NCBI RefSeq assembly: GCF_025506355.1
Contig: NZ_JANZYP010000032.1
Coordinates: forward strand, 34,762-98,761
Direction: 5' to 3'
Length of the DNA stretch: 64,000 nucleotides
DNA from: Sphaerisporangium corydalis
GTDB lineage: Bacteria; Actinomycetota; Actinomycetes; Streptosporangiales; Streptosporangiaceae
The first letter of the stretch is position 1; the number at the start of each line of letters is the position of its first letter. The notes beneath the pieces were generated by a model. It saw only the letters and a list, made by a program, of their open reading frames with translations, had not been told where the DNA came from and did no database searches. Below, piece by piece: positions 44,361 to 53,346 of the stretch. The translations under genes were made by a program, and so were the position numbers.

Positions 44361-44933
44361 TCAGGCGGGCGGTACCGGGCGGGCCGCGCGGTGCCGGGCG
44401 GCCTTCGCCAGGTACGCGTCCGGGGTGGCGGCGAACGACGCCCGGTCGCGGTCGGTCAGCTCGCGGACGACCGTCCCCGGGACGCCCGCCACCAGCACGC
44501 CCGCCGGGATCTTCTTGCCCGGCGTGACCACGCACCCGGCGGCGACCAGGGACCCCGCGCCGATCACGGCGCCGTTGAGCACGATGGCGCCGATGCCGAC
44601 CAGCGCGCCGCTCTCCACGCGCGCGCCGTGCACCACCGCGCGGTGGCCGAGGCTCACCCGGTCGGCGAGGACGGCGGGCAGGCCCGGGTCGGCGTGCAGG
44701 CAGCACAGGTCCTGGATGTTGCACTCGTCGCCGACGTCGACCGCCTCGTCCTCGCCGCGCAGCACCGCGCCGTACCAGACGCTCGTGCCGCGCCCGAGCC
44801 GCACCCGGCCCACCACGACGGCGCCGGGCGCCACGTAGGCTTCTGGATGGACCGACGGCGCGCCCGTGTCGAGGGCGGCGATGTACGGCGAGGCCAGGGG
44901 GAACGACGGGTCCCGGAACGTCGGCTCGCTCAT
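44361..44933 (-). CDS. Gamma-carbonic-anhydrase-like hexapeptide-repeat protein
   Basis: A 190-aa left-handed beta-helix protein. Repeats such as VAPGAVVVGRVRLGRGTSVWYGAVLRG and the metal-binding His set (CCLHADPG; VSLGHRAVVHGARV) match the gamma-CA/YrdA/PaaY group. Such proteins bind zinc; some have carbonic anhydrase activity, many have none measured. A C-terminal helix follows. It is the first gene of a two-gene unit with the unknown large protein. Confidence 0.92.
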   Translation of the reverse strand: MSEPTFRDPSFPLASPYIAALDTGAPSVHPEAYVAPGAVVVGRVRLGRGTSVWYGAVLRGEDEAVDVGDECNIQDLCCLHADPGLPAVLADRVSLGHRAVVHGARVESGALVGIGAIVLNGAVIGAGSLVAAGCVVTPGKKIPAGVLVAGVPGTVVRELTDRDRASFAATPDAYLAKAARHRAARPVPPA

Positions 44934-45116
44934 GACAATGATGATCTCATACGGCTTTCTTCCTGATTTTCGGACTTACTACTGGTGGGCCGTCATTCAC
45001 CGGTAAGAGTCAGGCGTTCGGGTTGCGGACTTGGGCAGATGGCAGGAAAGTCGTGTCCTGACGTGTCGTTACCAAAGCACGACCCCCACTCGATTCAAGA
45101 CCCCCAGGGCTCAGCC

Positions 45117-46649
45117 ATGACGAACCAGCACGACAGCTTTCCCGACATGATGCACGAGGACCTCGGTTTCGAGGTCGTGATGCGTGGATACAGCCGCCGC
45201 CAGGTCCACGATCACATGGTCAGGACCCGCAACCAGATCCGTGACCTCGAGGAACGGCTGGCGCGGGCCATCGATCAGGCCGAGCAGGGCCGCATCGAGC
45301 TCGCGGAGGCCCGCCGGCGGCTCGCCGAGGCCCCCCAGGACTATGACGAGCTGGGGCAGCGGCTGAGCCAGATCCTCAAGCTCGCCGAAGAGGAGGCGAT
45401 CTCCAAGCGCGAGGACGCGGCGGCCGAGTCCACGCGGATCCTCGACGCCGCCCAGACCGAGGCCGAGCGCCGCGTCCACGACGCGACCGCCGCCGCCGAG
45501 CAGCTGCTGGCCCAGGCGGGCTCCGACGCCGAGGAGACACTGGGGGCCGCGCGCGCGGAGTCGGACGAGACCCTGCGCGGCGCCCGCGCCGAGGCCGACC
45601 GGGTGCTCACCTCCGGGCAGCAGGAGGCCGAGCGGCTGCTGGCCGACGCCCACGCCCAGGCCGACGCGACCATCGCCTCCGCCGACGCCGAGGCCGAGTC
45701 GACGCTGAAGGCCGCGCGGGCCGAGGCCGCCGACACGCTGGCCGCCGCCCAGCGCCGCGCCGAGTCGCTGGACGAGCACACCGGCCGGCGCGTCACGTTC
45801 CTCACCGACACCCACACCGAGGTCATGCGCAGGCTCGGCGAGATGGGCTCGGTGCTGACCGACCTGCTCCACCGCGAGGGGGGCGCGGGCGCGCTGATCG
45901 ACGAGGCCGCCGTGCTGCCGCCGCGTCCCGAGGTCGGCTCGGTCGACGACCTGCGCGGGGACCTGCCGCCCGCGGACGACGAGCTGCGCGTCGTGCTGGA
46001 CGACGAGGACGGCGCGGAGCCCGCCCAGGCCGCGCCCTCGGCCGGGGTCCAGGACGAGATCGACGCCGGGGCCACGCGCCCGGCGAACGACGTCCACCAC
46101 CCCGCCTTCGCCGACGCCCATCCCTTCGGCGGCGCGCAGGGTCACGACGACCCGCAGGGCCACAACGACTCGCACGGCGCCAACGACTCGCACGGCGCCA
46201 ATGACTCTCATGGCGCCAATGACTCTCATGGCGCCAACGACTCCCACGGCGCCAACGACTCCCACGTTCCCGGCGACTCGGGCGTGCACGACGACGTGCG
46301 CGGTTTCGGTGACGCGCTCGCGCCCGACGACGAGCACGGCCGCGACGGCTCCCACGGGTTCGGCGACGCGCACGGCCCCGTCGGCGTCGGTGCGGCCGGT
46401 GACGCCGACCGCCAGTACGACGCGTACGCCGCCGACGCCGGCGCGCCCGCCGACGGCCCCGACCCGCAGGACACGATCGAGGTCGGCGGCCGTCGCGACG
46501 TCTACGGGACCGAGGACGCCCACGCGGCGAATGATCATGAAGTGCCCGCGAAGGGCCGCATCCGCGGTTTTTTCGAGGAGACCGACATCCACCTGAGCCG
46601 GGTGTCGGACCAGGCCGGCGGTGACGGGCTTCCCGCTCACCGGCCGTAG
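45117..46649 (+). CDS. DivIVA-type coiled-coil protein with acidic repeat-rich C-terminus
   Basis: A 510-aa cytoskeletal-type protein. The N-terminal FEVVMRGYSRRQVHDHMVRTRNQIRDLEERL is a DivIVA-like segment; residues ~30-245 are a long coiled coil rich in Ala/Glu (AESDETLRGARAEADRVL), as in Streptomyces 'cellulose-binding'/Scy-like polarity proteins. The C-terminal half is disordered and acidic, with five tandem HGANDS units and many His/Asp/Gly. ATG at 45117 with AGGG upstream. A role in polar growth or cell-wall organisation is inferred from the family. Confidence 0.88.
   Translation: MTNQHDSFPDMMHEDLGFEVVMRGYSRRQVHDHMVRTRNQIRDLEERLARAIDQAEQGRIELAEARRRLAEAPQDYDELGQRLSQILKLAEEEAISKREDAAAESTRILDAAQTEAERRVHDATAAAEQLLAQAGSDAEETLGAARAESDETLRGARAEADRVLTSGQQEAERLLADAHAQADATIASADAEAESTLKAARAEAADTLAAAQRRAESLDEHTGRRVTFLTDTHTEVMRRLGEMGSVLTDLLHREGGAGALIDEAAVLPPRPEVGSVDDLRGDLPPADDELRVVLDDEDGAEPAQAAPSAGVQDEIDAGATRPANDVHHPAFADAHPFGGAQGHDDPQGHNDSHGANDSHGANDSHGANDSHGANDSHGANDSHVPGDSGVHDDVRGFGDALAPDDEHGRDGSHGFGDAHGPVGVGAAGDADRQYDAYAADAGAPADGPDPQDTIEVGGRRDVYGTEDAHAANDHEVPAKGRIRGFFEETDIHLSRVSDQAGGDGLPAHRP
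46173..46262 (+). repeat. Five 18-bp tandem repeats coding His-Gly-Ala-Asn-Asp-Ser
   Basis: Five contiguous 18-bp units, CA(C/T)GGCGCCAA(C/T)GACTC(G/T/C). All differences are silent third positions. The middle units use T-ending codons (AAT, TCT, CAT), unusual in this GC-rich genome. A degenerate sixth unit follows at 46263-46280. Confidence 0.95.
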
Positions 46650-46689
46650 CCGTAGCAGGGCCGGTCCGGTGCGCCGGGCCGGCCGCCTG

Positions 46690-46728
46690 GCGGAAACCCC
46701 CGCCCCCGATCGGGTCGGAGGTTTCCGC
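46690..46728 (+). terminator. Hairpin after the DivIVA-like gene
   Basis: GCGGAAACC (46690-46698) pairs perfectly with GGTTTCCGC (46720-46728) around a 21-base loop, 40 bases after the stop and between convergent genes. No U-tract. Confidence 0.6.
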
Positions 46729-46756
46729 GCTCGCCCGTCGCCGGCCGCGCCCGCGA

Positions 46757-47002
46757 TCAGGTCTCGGGGTCGACCGGCCCGTTCTCCGGGTCGATCGACG
46801 AACCGCACTCCCGCTGCTGGAGCAGCGTCTCGCGCAGCCCCTCCGGATCGTCGGCGTCGATCGTCATCGCGCATCCGGCGTCACGTTCCCGCTCGGTGAG
46901 CAGGTGGTGCCGGGTGGCCCACCACCTGCCGGCGTCGCTCCGCCAGATGGTCCAGTCGGGAAACTCCCGGGCGATTTCGGCGAGGTGCCGGTCGAACGAC
47001 AT
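46757..47002 (-). CDS. Small acidic protein downstream of a GntR regulator
   Basis: 81 aa, starting MSFDRHLAEIAREFPDWTIWR and containing DAGRWWATRHHLLTERE, a Trp-rich motif I have seen in short proteins paired with GntR regulators in Streptosporangiales (from memory). ATG at 47002 is supported by GGAAGGGTGG about 7 bases upstream. It is separated from the GntR gene by 125 bases with two palindromes. No function known. Confidence 0.75.
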   Translation of the reverse strand: MSFDRHLAEIAREFPDWTIWRSDAGRWWATRHHLLTERERDAGCAMTIDADDPEGLRETLLQQRECGSSIDPENGPVDPET

Positions 47003-47047
47003 CCCGTCCACCCTTCCCGCGGTGAGGGCCAGGTTTGTACCGTTCCC

Positions 47048-47075
47048 CCCTCACGGTGAGGGACATCTCTAGAGA
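47048..47075. promoter_or_regulatory. Two palindromes between gntR and the small gene
   Basis: CCCTCAC-G-GTGAGGG (47048-47062) and TCTCTAGAGA (47066-47075) lie in the spacer between two genes on the same strand. Either could be the operator of the GntR protein for the downstream small gene. Confidence 0.45.
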
Positions 47076-47127
47076 AATCAATGTTCGGGGTGGACAGGTC
47101 GACCTAACGCTTGGCCACGGGCTTGAC

Positions 47128-47880
47128 TCAGGCGTCGAAATCGTACTGAAGTACATAGGACGCGGCGTCCATGATCATCTTGTTCAGCTCGACCGCCGCG
47201 CCCCCGCCGGCGAACGCCGACCGGCACACCTCGATCACCGGCGTGCCCGCGGGCAGCCCGAGCTTGGCCGACTCCTCCGGCGTGGGCATCCTGGCGCGCA
47301 CCTCCTCGGTGAAGTGCACGGGCGCGTGCCCGAGGTCGCGCAGCCGGGCGTACACCCCGCCGGGGCCGGTGTCCTGCGCGGTGATCGGCGACCCGGTCAC
47401 CAGATCGGCCGGAAAGTGGGAGGCCGCGAGCTGCACCGGCCGCCCGTCCACCGAATAACGGCGGCGGCGCACCCACACCTCGTCGCAGTCGAGCACCCGC
47501 GCGGCCTCCCCGGCCGCCGCCTCCCGGGTGATGGTGAGGTCGTCGACGGAGTACGGGCGGCCGGTGGTGTCGGAGTCCCAGATGGCCCGGCCGGTGCCCC
47601 ACTGCTCGCGTGACAGGCGGCGGGAGCCGTGCCGGCGGATCGGCCGGAACTGGCGGACGTACACCCCCGAGCCGCGCCGGGGGACCGCCACGCCCTCGTT
47701 GATGAGGACGGCCAGCGCCTGCCTCGCGGTCGCCCTGGCGATGCCGTACTCGCTCATGAGGGCGTTCTCGCCCGGCAGCCGGTCCCCGTCGCGGAACTCG
47801 CCGGCCAGGATCGCCTGGCGCAGGCGGTCCGCGATCCGGCGATAGATCGGGGGTTCATGAGGTACCGGGGATTCCATCAC
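47128..47880 (-). CDS. GntR family (HutC subfamily) transcriptional regulator
   Basis: A 250-aa regulator with the GntR winged helix PPIYRRIADRLRQAILAGEFRDGDRLPGENALMSEYGIARATARQALAVLINEGV (read in parts) and a C-terminal UTRA ligand domain. Wing: PRRGSGVYV. It diverges from the Rieske oxygenase gene across 407 bases; it could respond to a small metabolite, but there is no direct link to betaine. Two adjacent Met codons open the frame; which one is used is unclear. Confidence 0.94.
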   Translation of the reverse strand: MMESPVPHEPPIYRRIADRLRQAILAGEFRDGDRLPGENALMSEYGIARATARQALAVLINEGVAVPRRGSGVYVRQFRPIRRHGSRRLSREQWGTGRAIWDSDTTGRPYSVDDLTITREAAAGEAARVLDCDEVWVRRRRYSVDGRPVQLAASHFPADLVTGSPITAQDTGPGGVYARLRDLGHAPVHFTEEVRARMPTPEESAKLGLPAGTPVIEVCRSAFAGGGAAVELNKMIMDAASYVLQYDFDA

Positions 47881-48287
47881 GCTCTATCACCCTCAGTCAC
47901 CAGTGGGGTCCGCGTCTCCAGAGAACTTGCCCCGCCTTGTCCACGATCGCACAGATACGCAGGTGCGTCCCGTGCTTCTTTTGAGCGAATCGTGCCCGTG
48001 TGGTGATCTTCGGGGCCTTTCGCGGCCTGTCACCGTGGACCGGTCCCGCCCGGTGCGCCTCCGGCGCGCGGGGAGGGTGGCGGGCCGGCACAGGAATGTG
48101 GCCGGCGCGACATATCGCCAAAGGTGCGACTCACCAGGGCCCCCGCCGCTTCCGTGTCCTTTCGGGGTGTATTGACAGAGGGCTCGCCTGGCAAGCAATC
48201 TGTTGCGCATAACGGGTCCCGTTTCGCCATTCACAACACCGCTTCCGGCGAGGTCCTCGCCGTCGACGACATCTGCAGGAGCGATAC
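47881..48287. other. Divergent control region between gntR and the Rieske oxygenase gene
   Basis: About 400 bases without a supportable gene. TTGACA lies at 48175-48180 as a likely -35 for the rightward catabolic gene. Further right are AACGGG-T-CCCGTT (48211-48223) and a GTTGCGCATAACGG element (48202-48215), whose left half matches the dyad before betA. The gntR promoter must lie in the left part. Confidence 0.45.
48202..48218. promoter_or_regulatory. Weak candidate IclR site before the Rieske oxygenase gene
   Basis: GTTGCGCATAACGGGTC shares 11 of 17 positions with the perfect dyad at 50284-50302; only the left half-site GTTGCG is intact. It lies 70 bases upstream of the start codon. Confidence 0.3.
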
Positions 48288-49397
48288 GTGAGCAGCCTGC
48301 TCGCCACCCTTTCCGGCGGTCTGTACACCGACGAGAACATCTTCGCCCTCGAACAGCAGCGGATCTTCGAGTCCATGTGGTTCTGCGCGGCCAGGTCCGC
48401 CGACCTCGCCCGGCCGGGCGCGTACCGCACCGTCCAGGTCGGCCGCGAGAGCGTCATCGTCAGCCGGGCCAAGGACGGCTCGGTCCGCGCCTTCCTGAAC
48501 GTCTGCCGCCACCGCGGCGCCCGCCTGTGCACCGAGGAGTCGGGCGAGGTGCGGCGCGCCTTCACGTGCGCGTACCACGCGTGGACCTACGACCTGGACG
48601 GCCGGTTGATCGCGGCGCCGAACCTCACCAAGATGCCGGACATCGACCGGGTGGCGTACGGCCTGGTGAACGTGCACGTGCGCGAATGGCTCGGGTACGT
48701 GTGGGTGTGCCTGGCCGACGAGCCGCCCTCCTTCGAGCAGGACGTGCTCGGCGCGGTCGTGACACGCCTCGGCGACCTGGCCTCGATCGAGAACTACGGG
48801 ATCGAGGACCTCAAGGTCGGCCGCAGGATCGTCTACGACGTCAAGGCGAACTGGAAGCTGATCGTCGAGAACTTCATGGAGTGCTACCACTGCGCGACGA
48901 TCCACCCCGAGCTGACCGAGGTGCTGCCGGAGTTCGCCGACGGGTACGCCGCCCAGTACTTCGTCGGGCACGGCGCCTCCTTCGCCGCCGGCGTGGAGGG
49001 GTTCACCGTCGACGGCTCGCCGGGGGTCGACCGCATCCCCGGGGTGAGCGAGGACCAGGACCGCCGCTACTACGCGATCACCATCAAGCCGCAGGTCTTC
49101 GTCAACCTGGTGCCCGACCACGCGATCGTGCACCGGATGTACCCGCTCGCGGCCGACCGCACGATCGTGGAGTGCGACTGGCTGTTCCTGCCGGAGGTCG
49201 TGGACGGCGGCGCCGACCTCGGGCCGTCGGTCGAGCTGTTCCACAAGGTCAACGTGCAGGACTTCGACGCGTGCGAGCGGTGCCAGCCGGGGATGAGCTC
49301 GCGCGCGTACGCGCGCGGCGGCGTGCTGGTGCCGAGCGAGCACCACATCGCCATCTTCCACGACTGGGTGGCCGAACGGCTCGGCCTGCCCCGCTGA
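48288..49397 (+). CDS. Rieske non-heme iron oxygenase, glycine-betaine monooxygenase type
   Basis: A 369-aa oxygenase alpha subunit. Rieske 2Fe-2S ligands: Cys73-x-His75 (NVCRHRGARLC) and Cys94-x2-His97 (TCAYHAWTYD). The mononuclear iron site is in NFMECYHCATIHPEL. The family includes glycine-betaine demethylase GbcA, carnitine oxygenase and stachydrine demethylase. In this context (choline dehydrogenase, betaine importer, dimethylglycine and sarcosine oxidases), GbcA-like demethylation of betaine to dimethylglycine is the best call. No reductase partner (GbcB) is in the window. GTG start with AGGAGCG. Confidence 0.9.
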   Translation: MSSLLATLSGGLYTDENIFALEQQRIFESMWFCAARSADLARPGAYRTVQVGRESVIVSRAKDGSVRAFLNVCRHRGARLCTEESGEVRRAFTCAYHAWTYDLDGRLIAAPNLTKMPDIDRVAYGLVNVHVREWLGYVWVCLADEPPSFEQDVLGAVVTRLGDLASIENYGIEDLKVGRRIVYDVKANWKLIVENFMECYHCATIHPELTEVLPEFADGYAAQYFVGHGASFAAGVEGFTVDGSPGVDRIPGVSEDQDRRYYAITIKPQVFVNLVPDHAIVHRMYPLAADRTIVECDWLFLPEVVDGGADLGPSVELFHKVNVQDFDACERCQPGMSSRAYARGGVLVPSEHHIAIFHDWVAERLGLPR

Positions 49398-49454
49398 CCG
49401 GCTGGGCGGGTACGCCGCCTCGGCGGGCGGTCACGTGGCCCTGGCGGGCCGGGC

Positions 49455-50225
49455 TCAGCCGGCGAAGCCGAGGCGGTGACTGATGTCGGCCGCGCCGCCT
49501 ATCAGGACGGGGGCCAGCTCGTGGATGCGCTTCTCGCTGAAGCGGTACGCGGGCCCGGACGCGCTGACGGCCGCCACCACCTCGCCGTCGTAGGACCTGA
49601 CGGCGGCGGCGATGGCGTTCAGCCCGATCTCGTACTCCTCCAGCGTCACCGCGTACCCCCGAGCGCGGGCCTCCACGAGCTGCGGGGCCAGCTCCTCGGG
49701 AGAGGTGATGGTGGCGGGGGTGAAGCGCGCGAGGCCGGCGGCGGAGAGCAGCCGGTCGCGGTGCGGGCCGTCGAGGTGGGCCAGCAGGACCTTGCCGCTG
49801 GAGGTGGCGTGCAGGGGGGTGAGCTGCCCGACCCAGTTGTGCGCCGTCACCGCCGACGGGCCGCGCACCTGGTCGAGGTTGACCGCGTAGTGGGAGCGCA
49901 CGACGGCGATGTTGACGGTCTCGCCGATCTCCTCGGCCAGCCGGCGGCAGACGGGGCGGCCCTGCTGGGTGAGGTCGAGGCGGGAGGCGACGCCGCCGGC
50001 CAGGCGGATGATCCCGAAGCTGAGCCGGTACTTGCCGCGGTCCTCGGCCTGCTCCACCAGGTTGCGGGCCTCCAGGGCGCCGAGGAGCCGGAACGCGGTC
50101 GACTTGTGGACGCCGATCTCCGCCGCGATCTCGCTGACACCGGCCTCGCCGCGCTGGGAGAGGATCTCCAGCACGCTGATGGCCCGGTCGACCGACTGCA
50201 CGCCGGCCGAGGAATCGTTGCCCAT
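49455..50225 (-). CDS. IclR family transcriptional regulator of the betaine locus
   Basis: A 256-aa IclR protein: winged [44 protein letters not shown] and an effector domain ending ISHRLGFAG with [12 protein letters not shown] and GLNAIAAAV family motifs. ATG at 50225 fits the usual start just before the HTH; an upstream in-frame start would extend it by 25 residues over the operator. Divergent from betA, with the perfect dyad between them, so it most likely controls betA and the importer genes. Confidence 0.94.
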   Translation of the reverse strand: MGNDSSAGVQSVDRAISVLEILSQRGEAGVSEIAAEIGVHKSTAFRLLGALEARNLVEQAEDRGKYRLSFGIIRLAGGVASRLDLTQQGRPVCRRLAEEIGETVNIAVVRSHYAVNLDQVRGPSAVTAHNWVGQLTPLHATSSGKVLLAHLDGPHRDRLLSAAGLARFTPATITSPEELAPQLVEARARGYAVTLEEYEIGLNAIAAAVRSYDGEVVAAVSASGPAYRFSEKRIHELAPVLIGGAADISHRLGFAG

Positions 50226-50283
50226 AGCTCGGGACTGTAGGCGGTCAGGATGGTGGCGTCCATTTGACCACGGCGCCGGGAAT

Positions 50284-50302
50284 GGTTGCGGATGCCGCAA
50301 CC
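50284..50302. promoter_or_regulatory. Perfect dyad between iclR and betA: candidate IclR operator
   Basis: GGTTGCGG (50284-50291) and CCGCAACC (50295-50302) with a 3-base spacer. Located between the divergent iclR (start 50225) and betA (start 50371) genes. A related dyad, TGCGT-GAT-ACGCA, precedes the importer genes at 52178-52190. Confidence 0.75.
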
Positions 50303-50370
50303 TTGTGCGTCAATCGCTACAGGAAAAACGCACTGCGGTGGACGCGAGAAGAGAGCGAGACCCGGCAGGT

Positions 50371-52005
50371 ATGTACGACTTCGTCATCGTCGGTGGTGGG
50401 TCGGCGGGCAGCGCTCTGGCGAACCGGCTGTCGGCCGACCCCGCCGTGCGCGTCCTGGTCCTGGAGGCCGGCCGTTCGGACTTCCCCTGGGACGTCTTCA
50501 TCCACATGCCCGCCGCGCTGATGTTCCCCATCGGCAGCCGGTTCTACGACTGGAAGTACGAGTCCGAGCCCGAGCCCCACATGAACGGCCGCCGCATCTA
50601 CCACGCGCGCGGCAAGGTGCTCGGCGGGTCGAGCAGCATCAACGGCATGATCTTCCAGCGTGGCAACCCGCTGGACTACGAGCGGTGGGGCGCCGACCCC
50701 GGCATGGGGACCTGGGACTACGCGCACTGCCTGCCGTACTTCAAGCGCATGGAGAACTGCACGGCCGACCCGGGCACCGCCTTCCGCGGCCACGACGGGC
50801 CCCTGGTCCTGGAACGCGGCCCCGCGACCGGGCCGCTGTTCGGCGCCTTCTTCGACGCCGTGCGCGAGGCGGGCTACCCGCTGACCGACGACGTGAACGG
50901 CTTCCGCCAGGAGGGGTTCGCGGCCTTCGACCGCAACATCCGCCGAGGGCGGCGCCTGTCCGCCGCCCGCGCGTACCTGCACCCGGTGAAGGGGCGCCCC
51001 AACCTGGAGATCAGAACGCGGGCCTTCGTCACGAAGATCCTTTTCGAGGGCCGGCGGGCCGTCGGCGTCGAGTACAACGGCACGACCGTGCGGGCGGGGG
51101 AGGTCATCCTGTGCGGCGGGGCCATCAACTCGCCGCAGCTCCTCCAGCTCTCGGGGGTGGGCGCCGCCGCCGAGCTGGAGGCCGTCGGCGTCCGGCCCGT
51201 CCACGACCTGCCGGGCGTCGGGGAGAACCTCCAGGACCACCTCGAGGTCTACGTGCAGTACGGGTGCAAGGAGCCGGTCTCCATGCAACCCGCCATGAAG
51301 TGGCGCAACCGCCCCTGGGTCGGCGCGCGGTGGCTGTTCCTGCGCTCGGGGCCGGGCGCCACCAACCACTTCGAGGCGGGCGGGTTCGCCCGGAGCAACG
51401 AGGACGTCGCCTACCCGAACCTGATGTTCCACTTCCTGCCCGTCGCCGTGCGCTACGACGGCTCGGCCCCGGCGGGCGGGCACGGTTACCAGGTGCACAT
51501 CGGCCCGATGTACTCCGACGCGCGCGGCTCGGTGAAGATCCGCGGCACCGACCCCCGGGTCCATCCGGCGCTGCGCTTCAACTACCTGTCCACCGAGCAG
51601 GACCGCCGCGAGTGGGTCGAGGCGGTCCGCGTCGCGCGCGACATCCTCAACCAGCCCGCCATGGGCCCCTACAACGCGGGCGAGCTGTCACCGGGGCCGT
51701 CGGTCCAGACCGACCAGGAGATCCTCGACTGGGTGGCGCGCGACGGCGAGACCGCGCTGCACCCCTCGTGCACGGCGCGCATGGGGGTCGGCGAGGACGC
51801 CGTCGTGGACCCGGCGAGCATGCGCGTGCACGGCCTGGACGGGCTGCGCGTGGTCGACGCCTCGGTCATGCCGTACGTCACCAACGGGAACATCTACGCC
51901 CCGGTGATGATGGTCGCCGAGAAGGCCGCCGACCTGATCCTCGGCCACCCCCCCCTGCCCCCCGACCCGACCCCCTTCTACCGCCACCCCACCACCGCCG
52001 GGTAG
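50371..52005 (+). CDS. betA: Choline dehydrogenase (GMC family)
   Basis: A 544-aa FAD enzyme oxidising choline to betaine aldehyde, and often on to betaine. N-terminal FAD motif [20 protein letters not shown] signature 1 [18 protein letters not shown], signature 2 [15 protein letters not shown], and the catalytic His region [18 protein letters not shown] and [16 protein letters not shown] near the C-terminus. Other GMC alcohol oxidases are possible by sequence, but the context strongly favours choline. No betB (betaine-aldehyde dehydrogenase) is in the window. Confidence 0.92.
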   Translation: MYDFVIVGGGSAGSALANRLSADPAVRVLVLEAGRSDFPWDVFIHMPAALMFPIGSRFYDWKYESEPEPHMNGRRIYHARGKVLGGSSSINGMIFQRGNPLDYERWGADPGMGTWDYAHCLPYFKRMENCTADPGTAFRGHDGPLVLERGPATGPLFGAFFDAVREAGYPLTDDVNGFRQEGFAAFDRNIRRGRRLSAARAYLHPVKGRPNLEIRTRAFVTKILFEGRRAVGVEYNGTTVRAGEVILCGGAINSPQLLQLSGVGAAAELEAVGVRPVHDLPGVGENLQDHLEVYVQYGCKEPVSMQPAMKWRNRPWVGARWLFLRSGPGATNHFEAGGFARSNEDVAYPNLMFHFLPVAVRYDGSAPAGGHGYQVHIGPMYSDARGSVKIRGTDPRVHPALRFNYLSTEQDRREWVEAVRVARDILNQPAMGPYNAGELSPGPSVQTDQEILDWVARDGETALHPSCTARMGVGEDAVVDPASMRVHGLDGLRVVDASVMPYVTNGNIYAPVMMVAEKAADLILGHPPLPPDPTPFYRHPTTAG

Positions 52006-52038
52006 CCGGAGACCGTCCCGGGCCGGAGACCGTCCCGG
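52005..52038 (+). repeat. Perfect 17-bp tandem repeat abutting the betA stop codon
   Basis: GCCGGAGACCGTCCCGG at 52005-52021 begins with the last base of the TAG stop and is repeated without mismatch at 52022-52038. Confidence 0.9.
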
Positions 52039-52175
52039 CCGGGGCCCGTGTCACCGGCGGCGGATCCTTCACGTCCGTGGTGCCGCGGTGGTGCGTGTTT
52101 CGGTCGGCAAGGGAAACGCGACAAGCCTTGACGAGGCCCACGCCAGGGTCGATTCTGTTCCTCGTTGAGCATTCT

Positions 52176-52192
52176 GGTGCGTGATACGCAAC
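52176..52192. promoter_or_regulatory. Second candidate IclR dyad, upstream of the importer genes
   Basis: TGCGT-GAT-ACGCA (52178-52190) within GGTGCGTGATACGCAAC. It has the TGCG-N5-CGCA layout of the betA dyad, and ends ~92 bases before the ATPase start. Confidence 0.6.
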
Positions 52193-52284
52193 TGGATGCG
52201 AAAAGAGAGGCCCGGGACAGATCTCTGCCCCGGGGGAAGATGGAGGGCGCCCCCGGCCTCCACCCCTCGAACTGCGAGGTGACC

Positions 52285-53346
52285 ATGACCGCGACGTCGC
52301 CGGCCGAGCTCTCGCAGCCCCCCACGGACGAGGAGCCGGTGATCCTCGATGTGCGCAACCTGTGGAAGGTCTTCGGGCCCCGCGCCGACCGGGTGGCGGG
52401 CACGCCGCTCGCCGAGCTCTCCCGAAGCGAGCTCAAGGAGCGCACGGGCTGCGTCGCCGCCGTGCGCGACGCCTCGTTCGCGGTACGGCGCGGCGAGGTC
52501 TTCGTCGTCATGGGACTGTCGGGGTCGGGCAAGTCGACCCTCGTACGCTGCCTGACCCGGCTGGTCGAGCCCACCGCCGGCGAGGTGCTGCTGGACGGGC
52601 AGGACATCCGCCTGGCCGGCGGCAAGGAGCTCCGCGAGCTGCGCCGCCGCCGGTTCGCCATGGTCTTCCAGCACTTCGGCCTGCTGCCCCACCGGCGCGT
52701 GCTGGACAACATCTCCTACGGCCTGGAGATCCGCGGCACCGGCAAGGACGCCCGCGGGCGGCGGGCCACGGAGATGCTCGACCTCGTCGGGCTCACCGGG
52801 TACGGCGACTCCTACCCCGACCAGCTCTCCGGCGGCATGCAGCAGCGGGTCGGCCTGGCCCGCGCGCTCGCCGTCGACCCCGAGGTGCTGTTCTTCGACG
52901 AGCCGTTCTCGGCCCTGGACCCGCTGATCCGCCGCGACATGCAGAACGAGGTCATCCGCCTGCACCGCGAGGTCGGCAAGACGATGATCTTCATCACGCA
53001 CGACCTGAGCGAGGCGCTGAAGCTCGGCGACCGCATCCTGGTCATGCGCGACGGGCTGATCGTGCAGACCGGGACCCCCGACGAGGTGGTGGGCGCCCCC
53101 GCCGACGACTACGTGCGGGAGTTCGTGCGCGACGTGTCCCGCGCGCAGGTCCTGACCCTGCGCTGGATCATGAGGCCGCCCGGTGACGGCGACGCGCTGG
53201 ACGGCCCCGAGCTGGGGCCCGACGTCGTCATCAAGGACGCCGTGCACACCGTGCTGCGCGCCGACCGCCCGGTGCGCGTCACGGCGGACGGGGAGCTGCT
53301 GGGCGTCGTGGGGAGCGCCGAGATCCTCGAGGTGATCGCCGGATGA
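52285..53346 (+). CDS. proV: Glycine betaine/choline ABC importer, ATP-binding protein (ProV/OpuA type)
   Basis: A 353-aa ATPase. Walker [17 protein letters not shown]-loop [11 protein letters not shown], signature [15 protein letters not shown], Walker [14 protein letters not shown], and switch His ITHDLSEA. The long insertion before Walker A (KLKERTGC-type: [17 protein letters not shown]) and the single CBS-like C-terminal end ([19 protein letters not shown]) are typical of the ProV/OpuAA family. ATG at 52285 with GAGGTG; overlaps the permease by ATGA. Confidence 0.94.
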   Translation: MTATSPAELSQPPTDEEPVILDVRNLWKVFGPRADRVAGTPLAELSRSELKERTGCVAAVRDASFAVRRGEVFVVMGLSGSGKSTLVRCLTRLVEPTAGEVLLDGQDIRLAGGKELRELRRRRFAMVFQHFGLLPHRRVLDNISYGLEIRGTGKDARGRRATEMLDLVGLTGYGDSYPDQLSGGMQQRVGLARALAVDPEVLFFDEPFSALDPLIRRDMQNEVIRLHREVGKTMIFITHDLSEALKLGDRILVMRDGLIVQTGTPDEVVGAPADDYVREFVRDVSRAQVLTLRWIMRPPGDGDALDGPELGPDVVIKDAVHTVLRADRPVRVTADGELLGVVGSAEILEVIAG

